From a virus, in IMG/VR virus record IMGVR_UViG_3300043313_001107, positions 1 to 42,520 of that record: 42,520 bases of DNA. The stretch is one strand, 5' to 3'. Positions 22,178-31,892 of the stretch are shown piece by piece. The first letter of the stretch is position 1, and the number at the start of each line of letters is the position of its first letter. The notes beneath the pieces were generated by a model, which worked only from the letters and a program-made list of their open reading frames with translations, was not told the DNA's origin and searched no databases. Position numbers and translations under genes: made by a program.

Positions 22178-24208
22178 ATGGAGAACGATCCACTGGCAAT
22201 GTTGGCACCCCCGGACCCTACGTGGAACCCCGGCAATACCGTTCCCCCGGATGCTATGGTTGCGGCCCCTGCAGCACTCGCCGCAGCCCCCGCCGCAGCC
22301 GAGCCGATGGCCACGATTGACCCCTCATATCCCACCTCTATCCCCAGCGAAACCGCACCCAATAATCCCGACATTGAGCGCAGCTATCACGAGTCAACAT
22401 GGCGCAGGATTCTGGACAAAGTTGGAGGGATTCTGGGAGGCGATACCACCATCCATGTGACCAAGGATAAGGATGGAAATGTGACCATGACCCACGACCC
22501 CTCCACTACCGGAGAGAAGTGGTCCCGCATAGCCGCCGCAGCACTCGGAGGAGCGGCCCAGGGCGCAGCTAATTCACGAGGTCCAGGAGGAGCATTTCGA
22601 GGCGCAGCAGCCGGCACAGAGTTTGGATTACAGCAGGGACGGCAACAGCAGGAAGACGCCGATAAACAGGCCACCGCAGAGCAGAAACGGCAGCAAATGA
22701 ACGCCAATGGAGCCCTCATCCACCAGCAGCTTTATACGTCAACGCTTCAGGCGAGAGCACTGAATACGAAGCTGACGGAGGATCAGGCTTCGATGCTGAA
22801 TGAGTACAAAGACAGTTTGGCGGCATCACCCAATTCAAAGGACTATGGAACGATTGCCAGCGAAGCCGACCTAATGAAAGTGGCAACCGAAAATCAAGCG
22901 TTTCTCCAGCAGCACACGAATCTCCAGCTTAAAGCCGTACCCGTTCCAGATGGAAAAGGCGGCATTGCCCTCCATGCCATTGCCACAGACCCCGGCGATG
23001 ACATGCAGCCCTCACAAAAAGGGGATTATCTATTCAATCTTGACGCCGATCCAAAGACGGGAAAGCCAATTTTAAGTAAAGAACCTGTCTCCGCAGGAAG
23101 CCGAAAATCGGGGGAACTCAGGTTGGCAAACCAGAAAAAATTAGCAGAGTTTTTTGATGCCCAGAACAAGTATCAAAAAAGTCTCAATGACACGGAGAAG
23201 GCCGACAGAGAGAAAGTACCGACGACCTATGAAGCAGCGGTTATTCAGAAGTACAAAGATAAATATCCCAAAGACCCGGCAAGAGCTTTAGACGAGGCTA
23301 CTACGGAGATAAAGGAAGCCGAAAAGAAGCGTTTTGCCGCCCCGACTATCAATATCAACCAGGGTGGCATTACTCAGCCGGGAACGCAGATATCCGAACT
23401 CATCCAGCCAGGCGCGAGGTTCGCAGATGGAACCGTGGACGGCACTATTGCCTACAAGTTAGCGCATCACGATATGACGCTAGACGAGATTCCGAAGCGA
23501 TACGGCAAGGGTGTACCTACCCCGCAGGAGTACACCTCCGCCGCCGAAGCCATATCTCAGCGAGATTACGGACTGCCCTATAGCCCAACGATGATTAAGC
23601 AGGAAGAAAAAGTCTTCGACAACATGAAGACAACAGGAGTCCTCAACGGCATAGACAAACTTGTGGGAGTGGGAGGAAGCCCCGGCTATTTAGATACCGT
23701 TGTAAGCCTCGCAGAGCGCGCGGGAGTGGGATCATTCGCCCCAATTCAGGAGATAAAGCGCGCAGTAAAAACCAAGCTGGGCGATTCCGCAATGAAGGAC
23801 TTCAATGCAGCCCTGGCGGAAGTGCAGCGCAGCCTCCCCACCCTAATAGGCAACCCCACCATTGGCGGATCAGATAGCGACCTAAAGCAAAAGGCTGCAG
23901 AAAAGGCTTTTGGCCAGAACATAACCCTAGAAAACCTGAAAAGCAATGCGGAGGTATTCAAGGGGATGCTTATGGGATCGAGGGATAGCCTCACCCGCAA
24001 CAATCGTTTTCTGCAAGACCGCTATGGACTCAAAGGCTCAGGGGCACACGCGCCAACACCAAGCCCAACACCAGGCCCAACACCAGGCCCAGGACTTGAC
24101 CAATCGAATCCGCCGCCCATCGAGAAAGTTCCTGCAGGGAATGACACCACTTTTGCAAACGGACAGGTTTGGAGAAACGTCAACGGCAAGGCGCAACGGA
24201 TCAAGTAA
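22178..24208 (+). CDS. Internal virion (ejection) protein-like
   Basis: A 676-residue protein with an Ala/Pro-rich start, a Gly-rich segment (GGAAQGAANSRGPGGAFRGA), a long charged helical centre (LDEATTEIKEAEKKRFAAPT) and a Pro-Thr-Pro-Gly repeat (PTPSPTPGPTPGPG) near residue 625 before a short C-terminal domain. Size and order after the 206-residue protein match the gp14-gp15-gp16 ejectosome order of podoviruses. No catalytic motif such as a lytic transglycosylase is visible. It ends nine bases before the next gene. Confidence 0.6.
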   Translation: MENDPLAMLAPPDPTWNPGNTVPPDAMVAAPAALAAAPAAAEPMATIDPSYPTSIPSETAPNNPDIERSYHESTWRRILDKVGGILGGDTTIHVTKDKDGNVTMTHDPSTTGEKWSRIAAAALGGAAQGAANSRGPGGAFRGAAAGTEFGLQQGRQQQEDADKQATAEQKRQQMNANGALIHQQLYTSTLQARALNTKLTEDQASMLNEYKDSLAASPNSKDYGTIASEADLMKVATENQAFLQQHTNLQLKAVPVPDGKGGIALHAIATDPGDDMQPSQKGDYLFNLDADPKTGKPILSKEPVSAGSRKSGELRLANQKKLAEFFDAQNKYQKSLNDTEKADREKVPTTYEAAVIQKYKDKYPKDPARALDEATTEIKEAEKKRFAAPTININQGGITQPGTQISELIQPGARFADGTVDGTIAYKLAHHDMTLDEIPKRYGKGVPTPQEYTSAAEAISQRDYGLPYSPTMIKQEEKVFDNMKTTGVLNGIDKLVGVGGSPGYLDTVVSLAERAGVGSFAPIQEIKRAVKTKLGDSAMKDFNAALAEVQRSLPTLIGNPTIGGSDSDLKQKAAEKAFGQNITLENLKSNAEVFKGMLMGSRDSLTRNNRFLQDRYGLKGSGAHAPTPSPTPGPTPGPGLDQSNPPPIEKVPAGNDTTFANGQVWRNVNGKAQRIK

Positions 24209-24217
24209 GAGGACGCG

Positions 24218-26467
24218 ATGGCAGAACAGTGGGAAGTAGTTTCACAGACACCAACGCCGACACCACCACCACCGCAGCCGAGCGGAGGGAATGACCCGTG
24301 GCAGGTAGTCTCACAAGCTCCAACCTCCACCACATCCGCAGCCGCATCACCCGAAGACAAGAGACCGATGTGGCAAAAAGCAACCGACTATGTGAGCAAC
24401 CTGGGAACGCCGTCGATGGCGCGCGGCTTTGTGAAATCGCTGGAGGCCGGCGCGGGAGGGATGATCGACAGCGTAAGCAAAGTCCTCACCGGCCCGGACG
24501 TGAAAGACCAGCCAGGGACTTACACCGCAGGGGGAGGCCCGTTGGGTGCGCCCACTGTGCAAGTACCGGAGGGGGTACGGAAAGCTGTGCAGAAGGTGGC
24601 GAAACCAACCGCCGATTGGTTGCGAAAGAACACGGAACTAGAGGGATTCTGGGAGAGCGTGGGAGGCGGAGGAGAGTTGTTGTGGGAGTTGATGAACGGC
24701 CAAGCTGAAGCGAATCCGGGACGAGTCTTGAGCGTGGGAGAAAGAGCCGCAGGAGTGGGCAAGCTGGCCAAGTTTCTGGAGGGTGATGGCATTGAAAGCC
24801 GACTCGCGCGAATCGGGCTAAAGAGCGCGACCCACGGAGCTACCGCAGCGGGAGAGATGGGAGCGCAATCGCTCATCCATTCCGAAGATCCAGACAAGGC
24901 TGTGAAGGATGCAGCGATCGGCAGCGTTGTAGGGGCAGCAGGAGGAGCCGTCACCAGCGGATACAGAGAAGTAAAGGACGCACTTAAGCCAACGATAGAG
25001 ACGCTTACAGGTCACGAGATGCCCGTACTGGTAAACCAGCGTCCTAACCCTCCAGTTATTTCAAGTGTGCTCACGAAGGCAGAGGACAACCCAGCTTTTG
25101 ATGCGGTACAGCAGAAGACCCCGCCGAAGGTAATCACGAGCGGAGCGCAGCGCGCCACCAAGCGCGTATTGGATCAGGTCAACGAAGGCCGGCAATTTCA
25201 AGGCCCGACAGACGCGGCAGGGAACCCCCCAGGTTCATTCAAATTCAGCGTGGATAAGTATGACCCGCGCGTAGAGGCAGAGACCCCAGCCGAGGCCGCA
25301 GCCACCAATACGCAAGCACAGATAGGAACCCAGGCCAGCGCCATCCCGGAGCGAGTAGGAGGGGGAACGCCTACCGGAGCCACGCAGCGAACGCGCCAAC
25401 TGGGATCAATGGCCAGCACCATCCCGGAAGACCTGATTCGAGGCAAAGCCTCACCTATCGCGGAGAAGATCGAGACCACCGATCCAAACGAAGCCGTAAA
25501 GATGCTGGTAAAAGCGCGCCAGCTTCAGCGGATGCCGAATCTTCCCGCACGACTACAGGCGAGATTAGATGAGCGCGTGGCCAGTCTTGAAGAACAACTG
25601 GGCAAATACCACGAGACACGCGCTGCAAACCCGAACTTCAAACCTGTTGACGTAGAGAAGGCCATTCAGGACACGCACGATTACGAGACCGCTGGGGAGT
25701 TGATGCAAAACAGCGTCAGGGATGTGTATACCCGTATGGATGCTGTGACGGATGGCGAGATGACCAAGTTGATTCAACAGCCCCGCGCGAAGGCGATAGG
25801 GCGAATGAACGAACTATTTGAACAGCACAAAGACAATTTCACAAAACAGGAATGGGAGGCAGCAACCAACGCCTACCGTCAGGGCTTTGTGTCCAAGGAG
25901 CTCCACAACATCGTGCAGGACGGTTTCAATATGTCGGCAGAGAACGCCGCCGCCACTGGAGAGACCCGCCGCTGGGCAGGATCAAACCAGATGACAAAGA
26001 AGCTGGACATGTTGATGGAGGATCATGGCGACGATGTAAAGAACATGATCGGAGACGAAGGTATACGCAGTCTCCGCCGCATGAATAGCCTCCTCAAAGG
26101 CCCAGAGACCAGCGGCCCCCTCGTTGACCTTGTAAACAATGTGGCGCGCGTCATGCGACGACACGGAGGATCCGTGGCCGGGATGCTGGGAGGCACAGCC
26201 GGCGCGATGCTTGGAGGTTCGCACTATCACGGCGCCTTAGCGGGAGTCATATCGGCCGCAGCAGTGCAAAAGGTTTTGAACCATATCGCCACCAACCCCG
26301 CGCTAATGGAGCGCGTGGCCTATGCCGTCGAGAACAAAGTACCCGCAAACATTGCCGCTCCACTCATCTACGCCACGATTACCCGCGCGGGTGGATTAGA
26401 TGAAGGCCAGCCGCCTCAACCTGTATCGGAGCAGTCCACTCCGGTAAAGGAGGCGGAAAGTCGATAG
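24218..26467 (+). CDS. Large internal virion protein-like
   Basis: A 749-residue protein. A Pro-rich start (TPTPTPPPPQPSGGN) is followed by a largely helical body with membrane-like Gly/Ala segments (about 225-245, AIGSVVGAAGGAVTSGY, and about 650-680, AGMLGGTAGAMLGG). Such glycine-rich helices resemble the membrane-translocating regions of ejection proteins. It is the third of three candidate ejection proteins. No lysozyme-like motif is visible. Its last codons carry the ribosome-binding site of the next gene. Confidence 0.6.
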   Translation: MAEQWEVVSQTPTPTPPPPQPSGGNDPWQVVSQAPTSTTSAAASPEDKRPMWQKATDYVSNLGTPSMARGFVKSLEAGAGGMIDSVSKVLTGPDVKDQPGTYTAGGGPLGAPTVQVPEGVRKAVQKVAKPTADWLRKNTELEGFWESVGGGGELLWELMNGQAEANPGRVLSVGERAAGVGKLAKFLEGDGIESRLARIGLKSATHGATAAGEMGAQSLIHSEDPDKAVKDAAIGSVVGAAGGAVTSGYREVKDALKPTIETLTGHEMPVLVNQRPNPPVISSVLTKAEDNPAFDAVQQKTPPKVITSGAQRATKRVLDQVNEGRQFQGPTDAAGNPPGSFKFSVDKYDPRVEAETPAEAAATNTQAQIGTQASAIPERVGGGTPTGATQRTRQLGSMASTIPEDLIRGKASPIAEKIETTDPNEAVKMLVKARQLQRMPNLPARLQARLDERVASLEEQLGKYHETRAANPNFKPVDVEKAIQDTHDYETAGELMQNSVRDVYTRMDAVTDGEMTKLIQQPRAKAIGRMNELFEQHKDNFTKQEWEAATNAYRQGFVSKELHNIVQDGFNMSAENAAATGETRRWAGSNQMTKKLDMLMEDHGDDVKNMIGDEGIRSLRRMNSLLKGPETSGPLVDLVNNVARVMRRHGGSVAGMLGGTAGAMLGGSHYHGALAGVISAAAVQKVLNHIATNPALMERVAYAVENKVPANIAAPLIYATITRAGGLDEGQPPQPVSEQSTPVKEAESR

Positions 26468-26804
26468 CCCCTATGTAACAAAGCTATCGCCAGAGCAGGA
26501 GAAGGATTTTCAAACATGGGTAAGAGCCAACAAGATCCCATTCGATCCAAGCCCCACCTCTGACTACGATATGCGCGGTTACTACAAGGACAATGTTGTC
26601 GGCCAGGGAGGAGTAAAGACCAAAGTTAGCCAGTTCGACCAGAGGCCACATTTTCCCGATACCTACAAGACGCCATATCACAAGACGTTTTCGAACGAAT
26701 CGAAGTACGCACCCGCCGACGCTCCACACTGGGAAGGCGACAGATTGATTGACAAGACCGGAAAGGTAATCGCAGACGAGACACCGAAGAAGGGATCAAG
26801 ATGA
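26460..26804 (+). CDS. Conserved virion-region protein with unusual start
   Basis: A 114-residue protein. The blocks SPYVTKLSPEQEKDFQTWV, DYDMRGYY, HFPDTYKTPYHKTFSNES and GDRLIDKTGKVI match a conserved phage family that normally begins a residue or two before SPY. At that place stands GTC (26460), six bases after an ideal AAAGGAGG; no ATG, GTG or TTG is in frame before the Met at 26571, which would delete the first conserved third. Either the codon is a true non-standard start, a recent mutation, an assembly error, or translation reaches this frame from the upstream gene. The next gene overlaps its stop codon. Confidence 0.65.
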   Translation, partial: VDSPYVTKLSPEQEKDFQTWVRANKIPFDPSPTSDYDMRGYYKDNVVGQGGVKTKVSQFDQRPHFPDTYKTPYHKTFSNESKYAPADAPHWEGDRLIDKTGKVIADETPKKGSR

Positions 26805-27511
26805 GTGAGCAACTAGCCGGCGAAATCCGCAGCAACCTGAAGCGCGTCGAGATGAGTTACGACGAGGAACTACCCACGCCCGTAGTCGCGGAGCCGTTGC
26901 CCTATGTCGATACCAACAACCAGCAGCTTATGGACGAAGAGAGCCGCATATTTGCTGAGAACTATGCCGCGCGCGCACCGAACCGATGGAAGGGGCAAGA
27001 ACGATGGATGGGACGGGAGAACGAAGAGGCCCGTCTAGTCAACATCCTGCATCCTCATGCCGTCTTTCAGAAACTCAGAAACGCGGGGATCAACTGCAGC
27101 ATCGAGCCGGCCATAGATTATGTCTGGGAGCCAGACGATAAGACCAGATTGATCGTGCTGAAGCAGCGCAACCTCTCCTCCGCGCGCTTCTGGCTGGGTG
27201 ACAACGTGATTATGGATCGGGTTGGAATATGGGCATGGGTGTGGCAGGACGGTGTACGAACCGTGAAGTACATCACCTATCTGCAATATCCGCGCGGCCC
27301 AGAGTGGAGTTTGATGCGCTTCGATGAATTTGACGTGCCGACCTCGGAGAGATTTCGCGGGTGGAGGACGGCACTGTTGCGCTTGATTCAGGAAGGCGTC
27401 TTGACTGAGGAGGAAGTGGATAGAGCCTTTGGCCCCGTGAGCATGGGAGATGTAAGCCTCCTCTACCGCGAACAGCTTGAGGACTATCGCAAGGCCAGGG
27501 GGAGAGTATGA
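26801..27511 (+). CDS. Hypothetical protein of virion region
   Basis: A 236-residue protein with ATGA overlap at its start and another with the next gene. Predicted alpha/beta (NWKGQ-like Trp/Arg-rich centre RWKGQERWMGRENEEARLVN, WEPDDKTRLIVLKQRNLSSA, then WAWVWQDGVRTVKYITYLQY). A helical C-terminus follows (RTALLRLIQEGVLTEEEVDR). No signal peptide. The place between the ejection and lysis genes leaves its role open. Confidence 0.6.
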   Translation: MSEQLAGEIRSNLKRVEMSYDEELPTPVVAEPLPYVDTNNQQLMDEESRIFAENYAARAPNRWKGQERWMGRENEEARLVNILHPHAVFQKLRNAGINCSIEPAIDYVWEPDDKTRLIVLKQRNLSSARFWLGDNVIMDRVGIWAWVWQDGVRTVKYITYLQYPRGPEWSLMRFDEFDVPTSERFRGWRTALLRLIQEGVLTEEEVDRAFGPVSMGDVSLLYREQLEDYRKARGRV

Positions 27512-27765
27512 AGATGGCCGGCGCCAGCATCGTTCTCCTGATCCCTACACTTGGTTGCTATCACCACATGCTGGTTATCAATGTGGGATTTGCTAACAAG
27601 ATTGCAGCGGCCCAGGGTGTCCCGATGACTTCGCAAGCGTATTGCCTCGCGCTGCTATCTCCCAATGTTCTCCTTACCAATTCGCCACCCGAACTAACCA
27701 CAGAACAAAAGCAGTATTGCGCGGCAGAACTCGCCGTGGTCCCGAAGAGAGGGCAGAGCAAGTGA
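27508..27765 (+). CDS. Small exported or membrane protein
   Basis: An 85-residue protein. A hydrophobic start (MKMAGASIVLLIPTLGCYHH) looks like a signal or anchor, with a Cys that could be lipidated, although the -3 to -1 residues TLG are not a standard lipobox. The remainder is polar with two further Cys. It lies immediately upstream of the cell-wall hydrolase and is translationally coupled to it, so a spanin-like or lysis-accessory role is possible, not proven. Confidence 0.5.
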   Translation: MKMAGASIVLLIPTLGCYHHMLVINVGFANKIAAAQGVPMTSQAYCLALLSPNVLLTNSPPELTTEQKQYCAAELAVVPKRGQSK

Positions 27766-28187
27766 CATACGAGAGTTACGTAAAAGGTAAACTCGCTGAT
27801 TTTGTGGTGCAGGAGGCTTACCACCACGGAGGCACAGACACCATGCTTGCCGTGGCCCAGGTACTCGCTAACCGCGTAGCGGCCGGCTGGCAGGGGGGTG
27901 ACTGGCTGAAAGTCATCATCACGGCCGATGAATTTCGCGGGACCGTCCACACGATTCAGGAGCCCAACCCGCGCGATGGAGGATTCAGGGACTTGCTCCG
28001 CCGCATTGACGATGTGTATTACGGCACCGCCGACGATTCAGCAGTAAATAACGAGCAGGGGCAGAAGTCTCTTTATTACGCAGAGCTCCACAACGTCAAT
28101 TGCCCGTGGTTCACAGACACGATTCTCAGCGATCCCGAAAGCCACCCGCGTCTTGCAACAGTAGGCCAGATGACATTTTTTGGATGA
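27762..28187 (+). CDS. Cell-wall hydrolase (endolysin candidate), SleB-like
   Basis: A 141-residue protein starting at GTG 27762, overlapping the upstream stop codon. FVVQEAYHHGGTDTMLAVAQ, then VLANRVA, follows the 'E....G......VA.V..NRV' pattern of SleB/CwlJ-type peptidoglycan hydrolases, with Glu18 as the likely catalytic residue. A later region (PWFTDTILSDPESHPRLATV) is compatible with the family's second half. It would degrade peptidoglycan during lysis or entry. The place after ejection genes suits either. The hydrolase call is from motif pattern only; no signal peptide is present. Confidence 0.6.
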   Translation: MTYESYVKGKLADFVVQEAYHHGGTDTMLAVAQVLANRVAAGWQGGDWLKVIITADEFRGTVHTIQEPNPRDGGFRDLLRRIDDVYYGTADDSAVNNEQGQKSLYYAELHNVNCPWFTDTILSDPESHPRLATVGQMTFFG

Positions 28188-28197
28188 GGTAAGAGCA

Positions 28198-28869
28198 ATG
28201 GTCACGGTTACAGGCAAACTCCAATCCGCAATCAACGCCGCCGCCGTAAAAGGGCAGGTAGAGGTAATGCTGTGCGGGTACGGGAGCCGCGTTCCGCGAC
28301 ACAACGGAGTTGCCCTGGTCGCGCGTCTGCAGGATGATGCAATCACCATTGACCCCGCTGGCACGTTCACCTTCACTGTTGCGCCGAACGATGAGATAGC
28401 GCCGGCAGCAACGTATTACACGGTGACGATCAAGGATGAGAATGGCGACATAGCCCAGGTCAACGCCTATCGTTTTCTGAGCGTACCGGGAACCTATGAC
28501 CTCAACCTCATAGATCCTTACGACCCGAACCAGCCGCCGCCGCCCTTGCCGCCGTTGCTGTCCAATCTGCTGCTGAATCTTGGAATAGCTGGGGATAACG
28601 TCACCTTCCCAGGTGACGGAATCTACATCTCGTTTAAAGCGACACTCACGGGCAATGTAGGCAACGCAGCTATTTCAAACATGAAGCCGGGGAACCTGTA
28701 CACCTTCATCATCGTGCAGGACGGAGTGGGAGGCCATACCTTCGCGTGGCCGGCTAACGTGCATAACGCTGTCCTGGTTGATCCCTTTGCGAACTCCACT
28801 ACCATCCAGACCTTTGTGGCGGATGAGAACGGAGCGCTGTGGCCCGTAGGCCCAGCAACATGGCAATGA
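28198..28869 (+). CDS. Beta-rich appendage protein (paralogue A)
   Basis: A 223-residue protein; GAGG 6 bases before the ATG at 28198. The N-terminal half (VTVTGKLQSAINAAAVKGQV, FTFTVAPNDEIAPAATYYTV) resembles a small fibre-attachment beta domain with a Pro-rich linker (NQPPPPLPPLLSN). The C-terminal ~95 residues carry PGNLYTFIIVQDGVGGHTFA, then TTIQTFVADENGALWPVG, which recurs in the next gene. It probably belongs to the host-recognition apparatus together with the fibre. Function inferred from place. Confidence 0.6.
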   Translation: MVTVTGKLQSAINAAAVKGQVEVMLCGYGSRVPRHNGVALVARLQDDAITIDPAGTFTFTVAPNDEIAPAATYYTVTIKDENGDIAQVNAYRFLSVPGTYDLNLIDPYDPNQPPPPLPPLLSNLLLNLGIAGDNVTFPGDGIYISFKATLTGNVGNAAISNMKPGNLYTFIIVQDGVGGHTFAWPANVHNAVLVDPFANSTTIQTFVADENGALWPVGPATWQ

Positions 28870-29174
28870 GAAGACTCCTACAAGTAGACGCGGCACAGTC
28901 GATGGTCATAGATGCCTTGGCCGGCGAAACCTTTGTGGTCAGCATGGAGACCTCTATAAGCAAGATCCGCGTCAAGAACATCACGCCAGGACAGCTTTAC
29001 GTCTTCATCCTTAAACAGAACAACAAGGGACGCCACACGGTTAGCTGGGGGAGCTCGATTCGCAACGGCTCCGCGCTGGATCCGCGGCCGTTTAGCGTGA
29101 CTACCCAATGCTTTGTTGCAGACACCGGAGGGATTCTGAAATCAGATATTCCCGGAACCTGGAGCCAACCTTGA
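28866..29174 (+). CDS. Beta-rich appendage protein (paralogue B)
   Basis: A 102-residue protein whose ATG overlaps the upstream stop codon. PGQLYVFILKQNNKGRHTVS and VTTQCFVADTGGILKSDIPG align with the C-terminal domain of the gene before it (same order, both ending PATW/PGTW). It consists of that domain alone. Likely derived by tandem duplication. It may pair with the fibre or its attachment ring. Confidence 0.6.
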   Translation: MRRLLQVDAAQSMVIDALAGETFVVSMETSISKIRVKNITPGQLYVFILKQNNKGRHTVSWGSSIRNGSALDPRPFSVTTQCFVADTGGILKSDIPGTWSQP

Positions 29175-29254
29175 TGAGAGCCCTAGCGGTTTGCGTGATT
29201 ATGTCTCTTGCTTTTGTAGTCTTCCTCGTTGTGTTGATGACGGTGAAGAGGTGA
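29174..29254 (+). CDS. Tiny single-span membrane protein
   Basis: A 26-residue protein, start overlapping the upstream stop codon: MRALAVCVIMSLAFVVFLVV followed by LMTVKR. One membrane helix fills nearly the entire length, with a basic end. Such minimal proteins occur beside lysis genes in phages, and a lysis-regulating or pinholin-like role is possible. It is short, but coupling on both sides supports it. Confidence 0.4.
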   Translation: MRALAVCVIMSLAFVVFLVVLMTVKR

Positions 29255-29257
29255 CGG

Positions 29258-29389
29258 ATGCCATATCGAAACGGCCAGTATGACCCCCAGGATCCAGCAA
29301 CGCGAATGTTTATGAAGATCCTCGCGGGGGCACTGGCTTTGATACTGGCATTTCTCGGATGGTGCATCGCAAAGATTTATCAGACCTAA
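29258..29389 (+). CDS. Small membrane protein
   Basis: A 43-residue protein: a polar N-terminus (MPYRNGQYDPQDPATR) and one membrane helix (ILAGALALILAFLGWCIA) ending KIYQT. It starts three bases after the preceding stop codon. It might act as a holin or anti-holin partner of the 26-residue protein. No family is recognised. Confidence 0.45.
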   Translation: MPYRNGQYDPQDPATRMFMKILAGALALILAFLGWCIAKIYQT

Positions 29390-29401
29390 AGGAGCACGAC
29401 G

Positions 29402-31843
29402 ATGGCGACGACCACACACACCGCACCAATCGGAATCGACCAGATAAACACTACGTTTTATGTGGTAGGCAACGGTGCTCTCCAAACCATCCAGGCTGGA
29501 GTTGATTTCGCGCGCAACACGATTGGATACGGAACGGTTGTCATCACGCAGGGCATTAATGTTGCCGACGATATAGCCGCCGTCACCGGAGGCAACGCCA
29601 GCATCCTGCTATGGGACAACCGCACCGGCAACAATCAGATATGGCAGTGGAACGGGACGCGGTATATTCCGAAGGACTTCGATCAGGGAGCGTTTATAGC
29701 TCATGGGCCAGCGGGAACACAACCTGCAAGCCTACAGATGGGATTCGACCCGAACGGCACCAGCGGCCAAGGTACAGCCAACCTCATAGCCACCGGAAAG
29801 ATAGGGCAGAATGTACCGTCCTTCCAGTTTGGGATTCAGCAAGAGGGGCAAGCACCGCATATCCTGATGCGCGGAGAAGTACAGCCAGGAGTGGGCAACT
29901 ATCGCGTCCTCATGCCGCAAGGTCTGTATCTCTTCAACTTCAATAATGAAATCAATCTTTGGGTAGGCGAACCGTACCAGAATGGCGCAAGAGGGATGGC
30001 TGTTACAGGCGTTCCAATAGAGGCAGCTATCGACCTGCAAGGCGAGACAATAAATGGGTCATACGATCAAATCATAAGGCTCAACTACCACGGCGGATTA
30101 GTACAGATTGGAGCGAACGCGGAGATTACCGAGGCCGGTAGCGTTCACGCATTACGGGGAAGATTCGCAGGGCCACTACGCGCCTTCAAAAGCGCAACTG
30201 ACCCGAATACATACAACTTGTGGATGGGAGATATTGACGAAGGCCCAGGCGCGAAAGGGTTAGAGATAAATGCCCTCGCCGCCACAAACACTATCGACCT
30301 GCAAGGCAGGACAATAGGAGGCGGATTCGATCAGGCCATACGCCTGAATGAACAGGGTGGAGACGTACTGGTTAATGGCTCCCCCGTTCGCACGTATGCC
30401 AATACCCCGCAGGATCAAGGCCCACAGGGGCCAAAGGGCGACACCGGCCCCGCAGGAGCCGCAGGAGCCCCAGGGCCAGCAGGAGCCACAGGGCCACAAG
30501 GCCCAACCGGAGCCAAAGGCGATACCGGAGCCACCGGCCCCGCAGGAGCAGGAGTAGCAATCAAAGGCAGCGTAGCGTCAGCGGCTAATCTGCCACCTAC
30601 CGGCAACACCATTGGAGATGCCTATATCACCCAAGACACCGGCCACATATGGACGTGGGGTGGAGCGGTATGGGTAGACGGCGGGAAAATTGTTGGGCCA
30701 ACAGGCCCACAAGGGCCACAAGGCCCGATAGGTGCGACAGGGGCACAAGGGCCACAAGGGGTTAAGGGTGACACCGGCACAACAGGAGCAACAGGCTCCA
30801 CAGGGCCACAAGGCGCAACCGGCCCCGCAGGGCCAACCGTCTACCCAGGCGCAGGTATAGGCGTATCGACCGGAACCGCATGGGGAACTTCAATCGACCC
30901 CGCAAACGTGGCATTACTTGATAGAGCAAACACGTTTGCCTCATCCATCACCGGCAAATTAGGGCTGAACATCAAAGGGCAAGCCGGTTTTCCAACCGGA
31001 GTGAGTTCGGTTGGACTTGGTACAACTGGAGACCAAACGATATTTGACGCGGTAAGCAGCAACGCAACACGCGCAACGATGATGTTCAGACAGTGGGCAG
31101 CGAATGTATCGGGAGGAATAGAGAGTCTTAAATTCGATGTTGGCGCGAACGCTGCTTTTGGTGCATCCGTCTCAGTATTTGGAGGCGTAACAGTTACAGG
31201 CGTCGCGGGTGTTGTGAATGGAAGTGCGCGCCTAGCATGGGGCGCAGATACCACTACGCTGGATTCCTTCGGCGCTGGTGGCGGCAGGGGAACAATACAT
31301 CTCAGGGTGTCATCGGCCAATGCAGCCAACCTGATAGATGCCCTCATCATTGACACGAATGGAAACATCACTTGCGCCGGTACGATCACCGCAGCCGGTA
31401 AGAGTTTCCGAATCCCGCATCCACTCGATGAAACCAAAGACCTCGTGCATAGCTGTCTCGAAGGCCCGGAGTGGGGAGTCTACTATCGCGGAGAAGTTGT
31501 GACCGCGAACGGCACCGCAGAAGTGACACTCCCCGATTACTTCGAGGCATTGACCTACACCGAAGACCGTAGCGTACAGCTCACCCAGGTATTTGAAGAT
31601 GGGGCAGTGCTTACCATGCTTGCAGCTTCGCGCATAGTTGGCGGCAAGTTTACCGTTCAGTCTTCCGCGCCGATTGCAACCGTAGCGTGGCAGGTTAACG
31701 CCGTCAGGCGCTTCGGAGAAAACAAACTGGAAGTAGTCACCGCGAAGGCGGAGCCGCCATCCGTACCAACTCTACAGGCGGTAGAAGAAGCAAAAGAGGA
31801 GAGTACGAATGAGCGGAAGCAACGGAGCCCTAAGCGAGTTTGA
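29402..31843 (+). CDS. Collagen-like tail fibre protein
   Basis: An 813-residue protein with AAGGAG before the ATG. Two Gly-X-Y segments lie at about residues 339-384 ([20 protein letters not shown]) and 431-478, which form trimeric collagen-like stalks. Before the first is a duplicated module: NLWVGEP...IDLQGETI...DQIIRLN and NLWMGDI...IDLQGRTI...DQAIRLN, about 88 residues apart. The C-terminus (about 668-770: [30 protein letters not shown]) resembles a domain common in bacterial surface proteins ('HPLDP..K.L.HS..E.P...VY.G'). The last 40 residues are charged. It is the likely receptor-binding fibre. Confidence 0.8.
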   Translation: MATTTHTAPIGIDQINTTFYVVGNGALQTIQAGVDFARNTIGYGTVVITQGINVADDIAAVTGGNASILLWDNRTGNNQIWQWNGTRYIPKDFDQGAFIAHGPAGTQPASLQMGFDPNGTSGQGTANLIATGKIGQNVPSFQFGIQQEGQAPHILMRGEVQPGVGNYRVLMPQGLYLFNFNNEINLWVGEPYQNGARGMAVTGVPIEAAIDLQGETINGSYDQIIRLNYHGGLVQIGANAEITEAGSVHALRGRFAGPLRAFKSATDPNTYNLWMGDIDEGPGAKGLEINALAATNTIDLQGRTIGGGFDQAIRLNEQGGDVLVNGSPVRTYANTPQDQGPQGPKGDTGPAGAAGAPGPAGATGPQGPTGAKGDTGATGPAGAGVAIKGSVASAANLPPTGNTIGDAYITQDTGHIWTWGGAVWVDGGKIVGPTGPQGPQGPIGATGAQGPQGVKGDTGTTGATGSTGPQGATGPAGPTVYPGAGIGVSTGTAWGTSIDPANVALLDRANTFASSITGKLGLNIKGQAGFPTGVSSVGLGTTGDQTIFDAVSSNATRATMMFRQWAANVSGGIESLKFDVGANAAFGASVSVFGGVTVTGVAGVVNGSARLAWGADTTTLDSFGAGGGRGTIHLRVSSANAANLIDALIIDTNGNITCAGTITAAGKSFRIPHPLDETKDLVHSCLEGPEWGVYYRGEVVTANGTAEVTLPDYFEALTYTEDRSVQLTQVFEDGAVLTMLAASRIVGGKFTVQSSAPIATVAWQVNAVRRFGENKLEVVTAKAEPPSVPTLQAVEEAKEESTNERKQRSPKRV

Positions 31844-31892
31844 GCCCCGAAGGTCTGGTTAAATCCGAACCGAGTTAAAATCTGGAGATCCT

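Noticed and set aside
28600-28617. GTCACC-TTCCCA-GGTGAC inverted repeat
   Set aside because: Single copy inside a coding region at normal codons; no neighbouring promoter, so treated as chance.
31808-31861. 17-codon frame at the end of the fibre gene
   Set aside because: Starts inside the fibre, has no own ribosome-binding site and no recognisable content.
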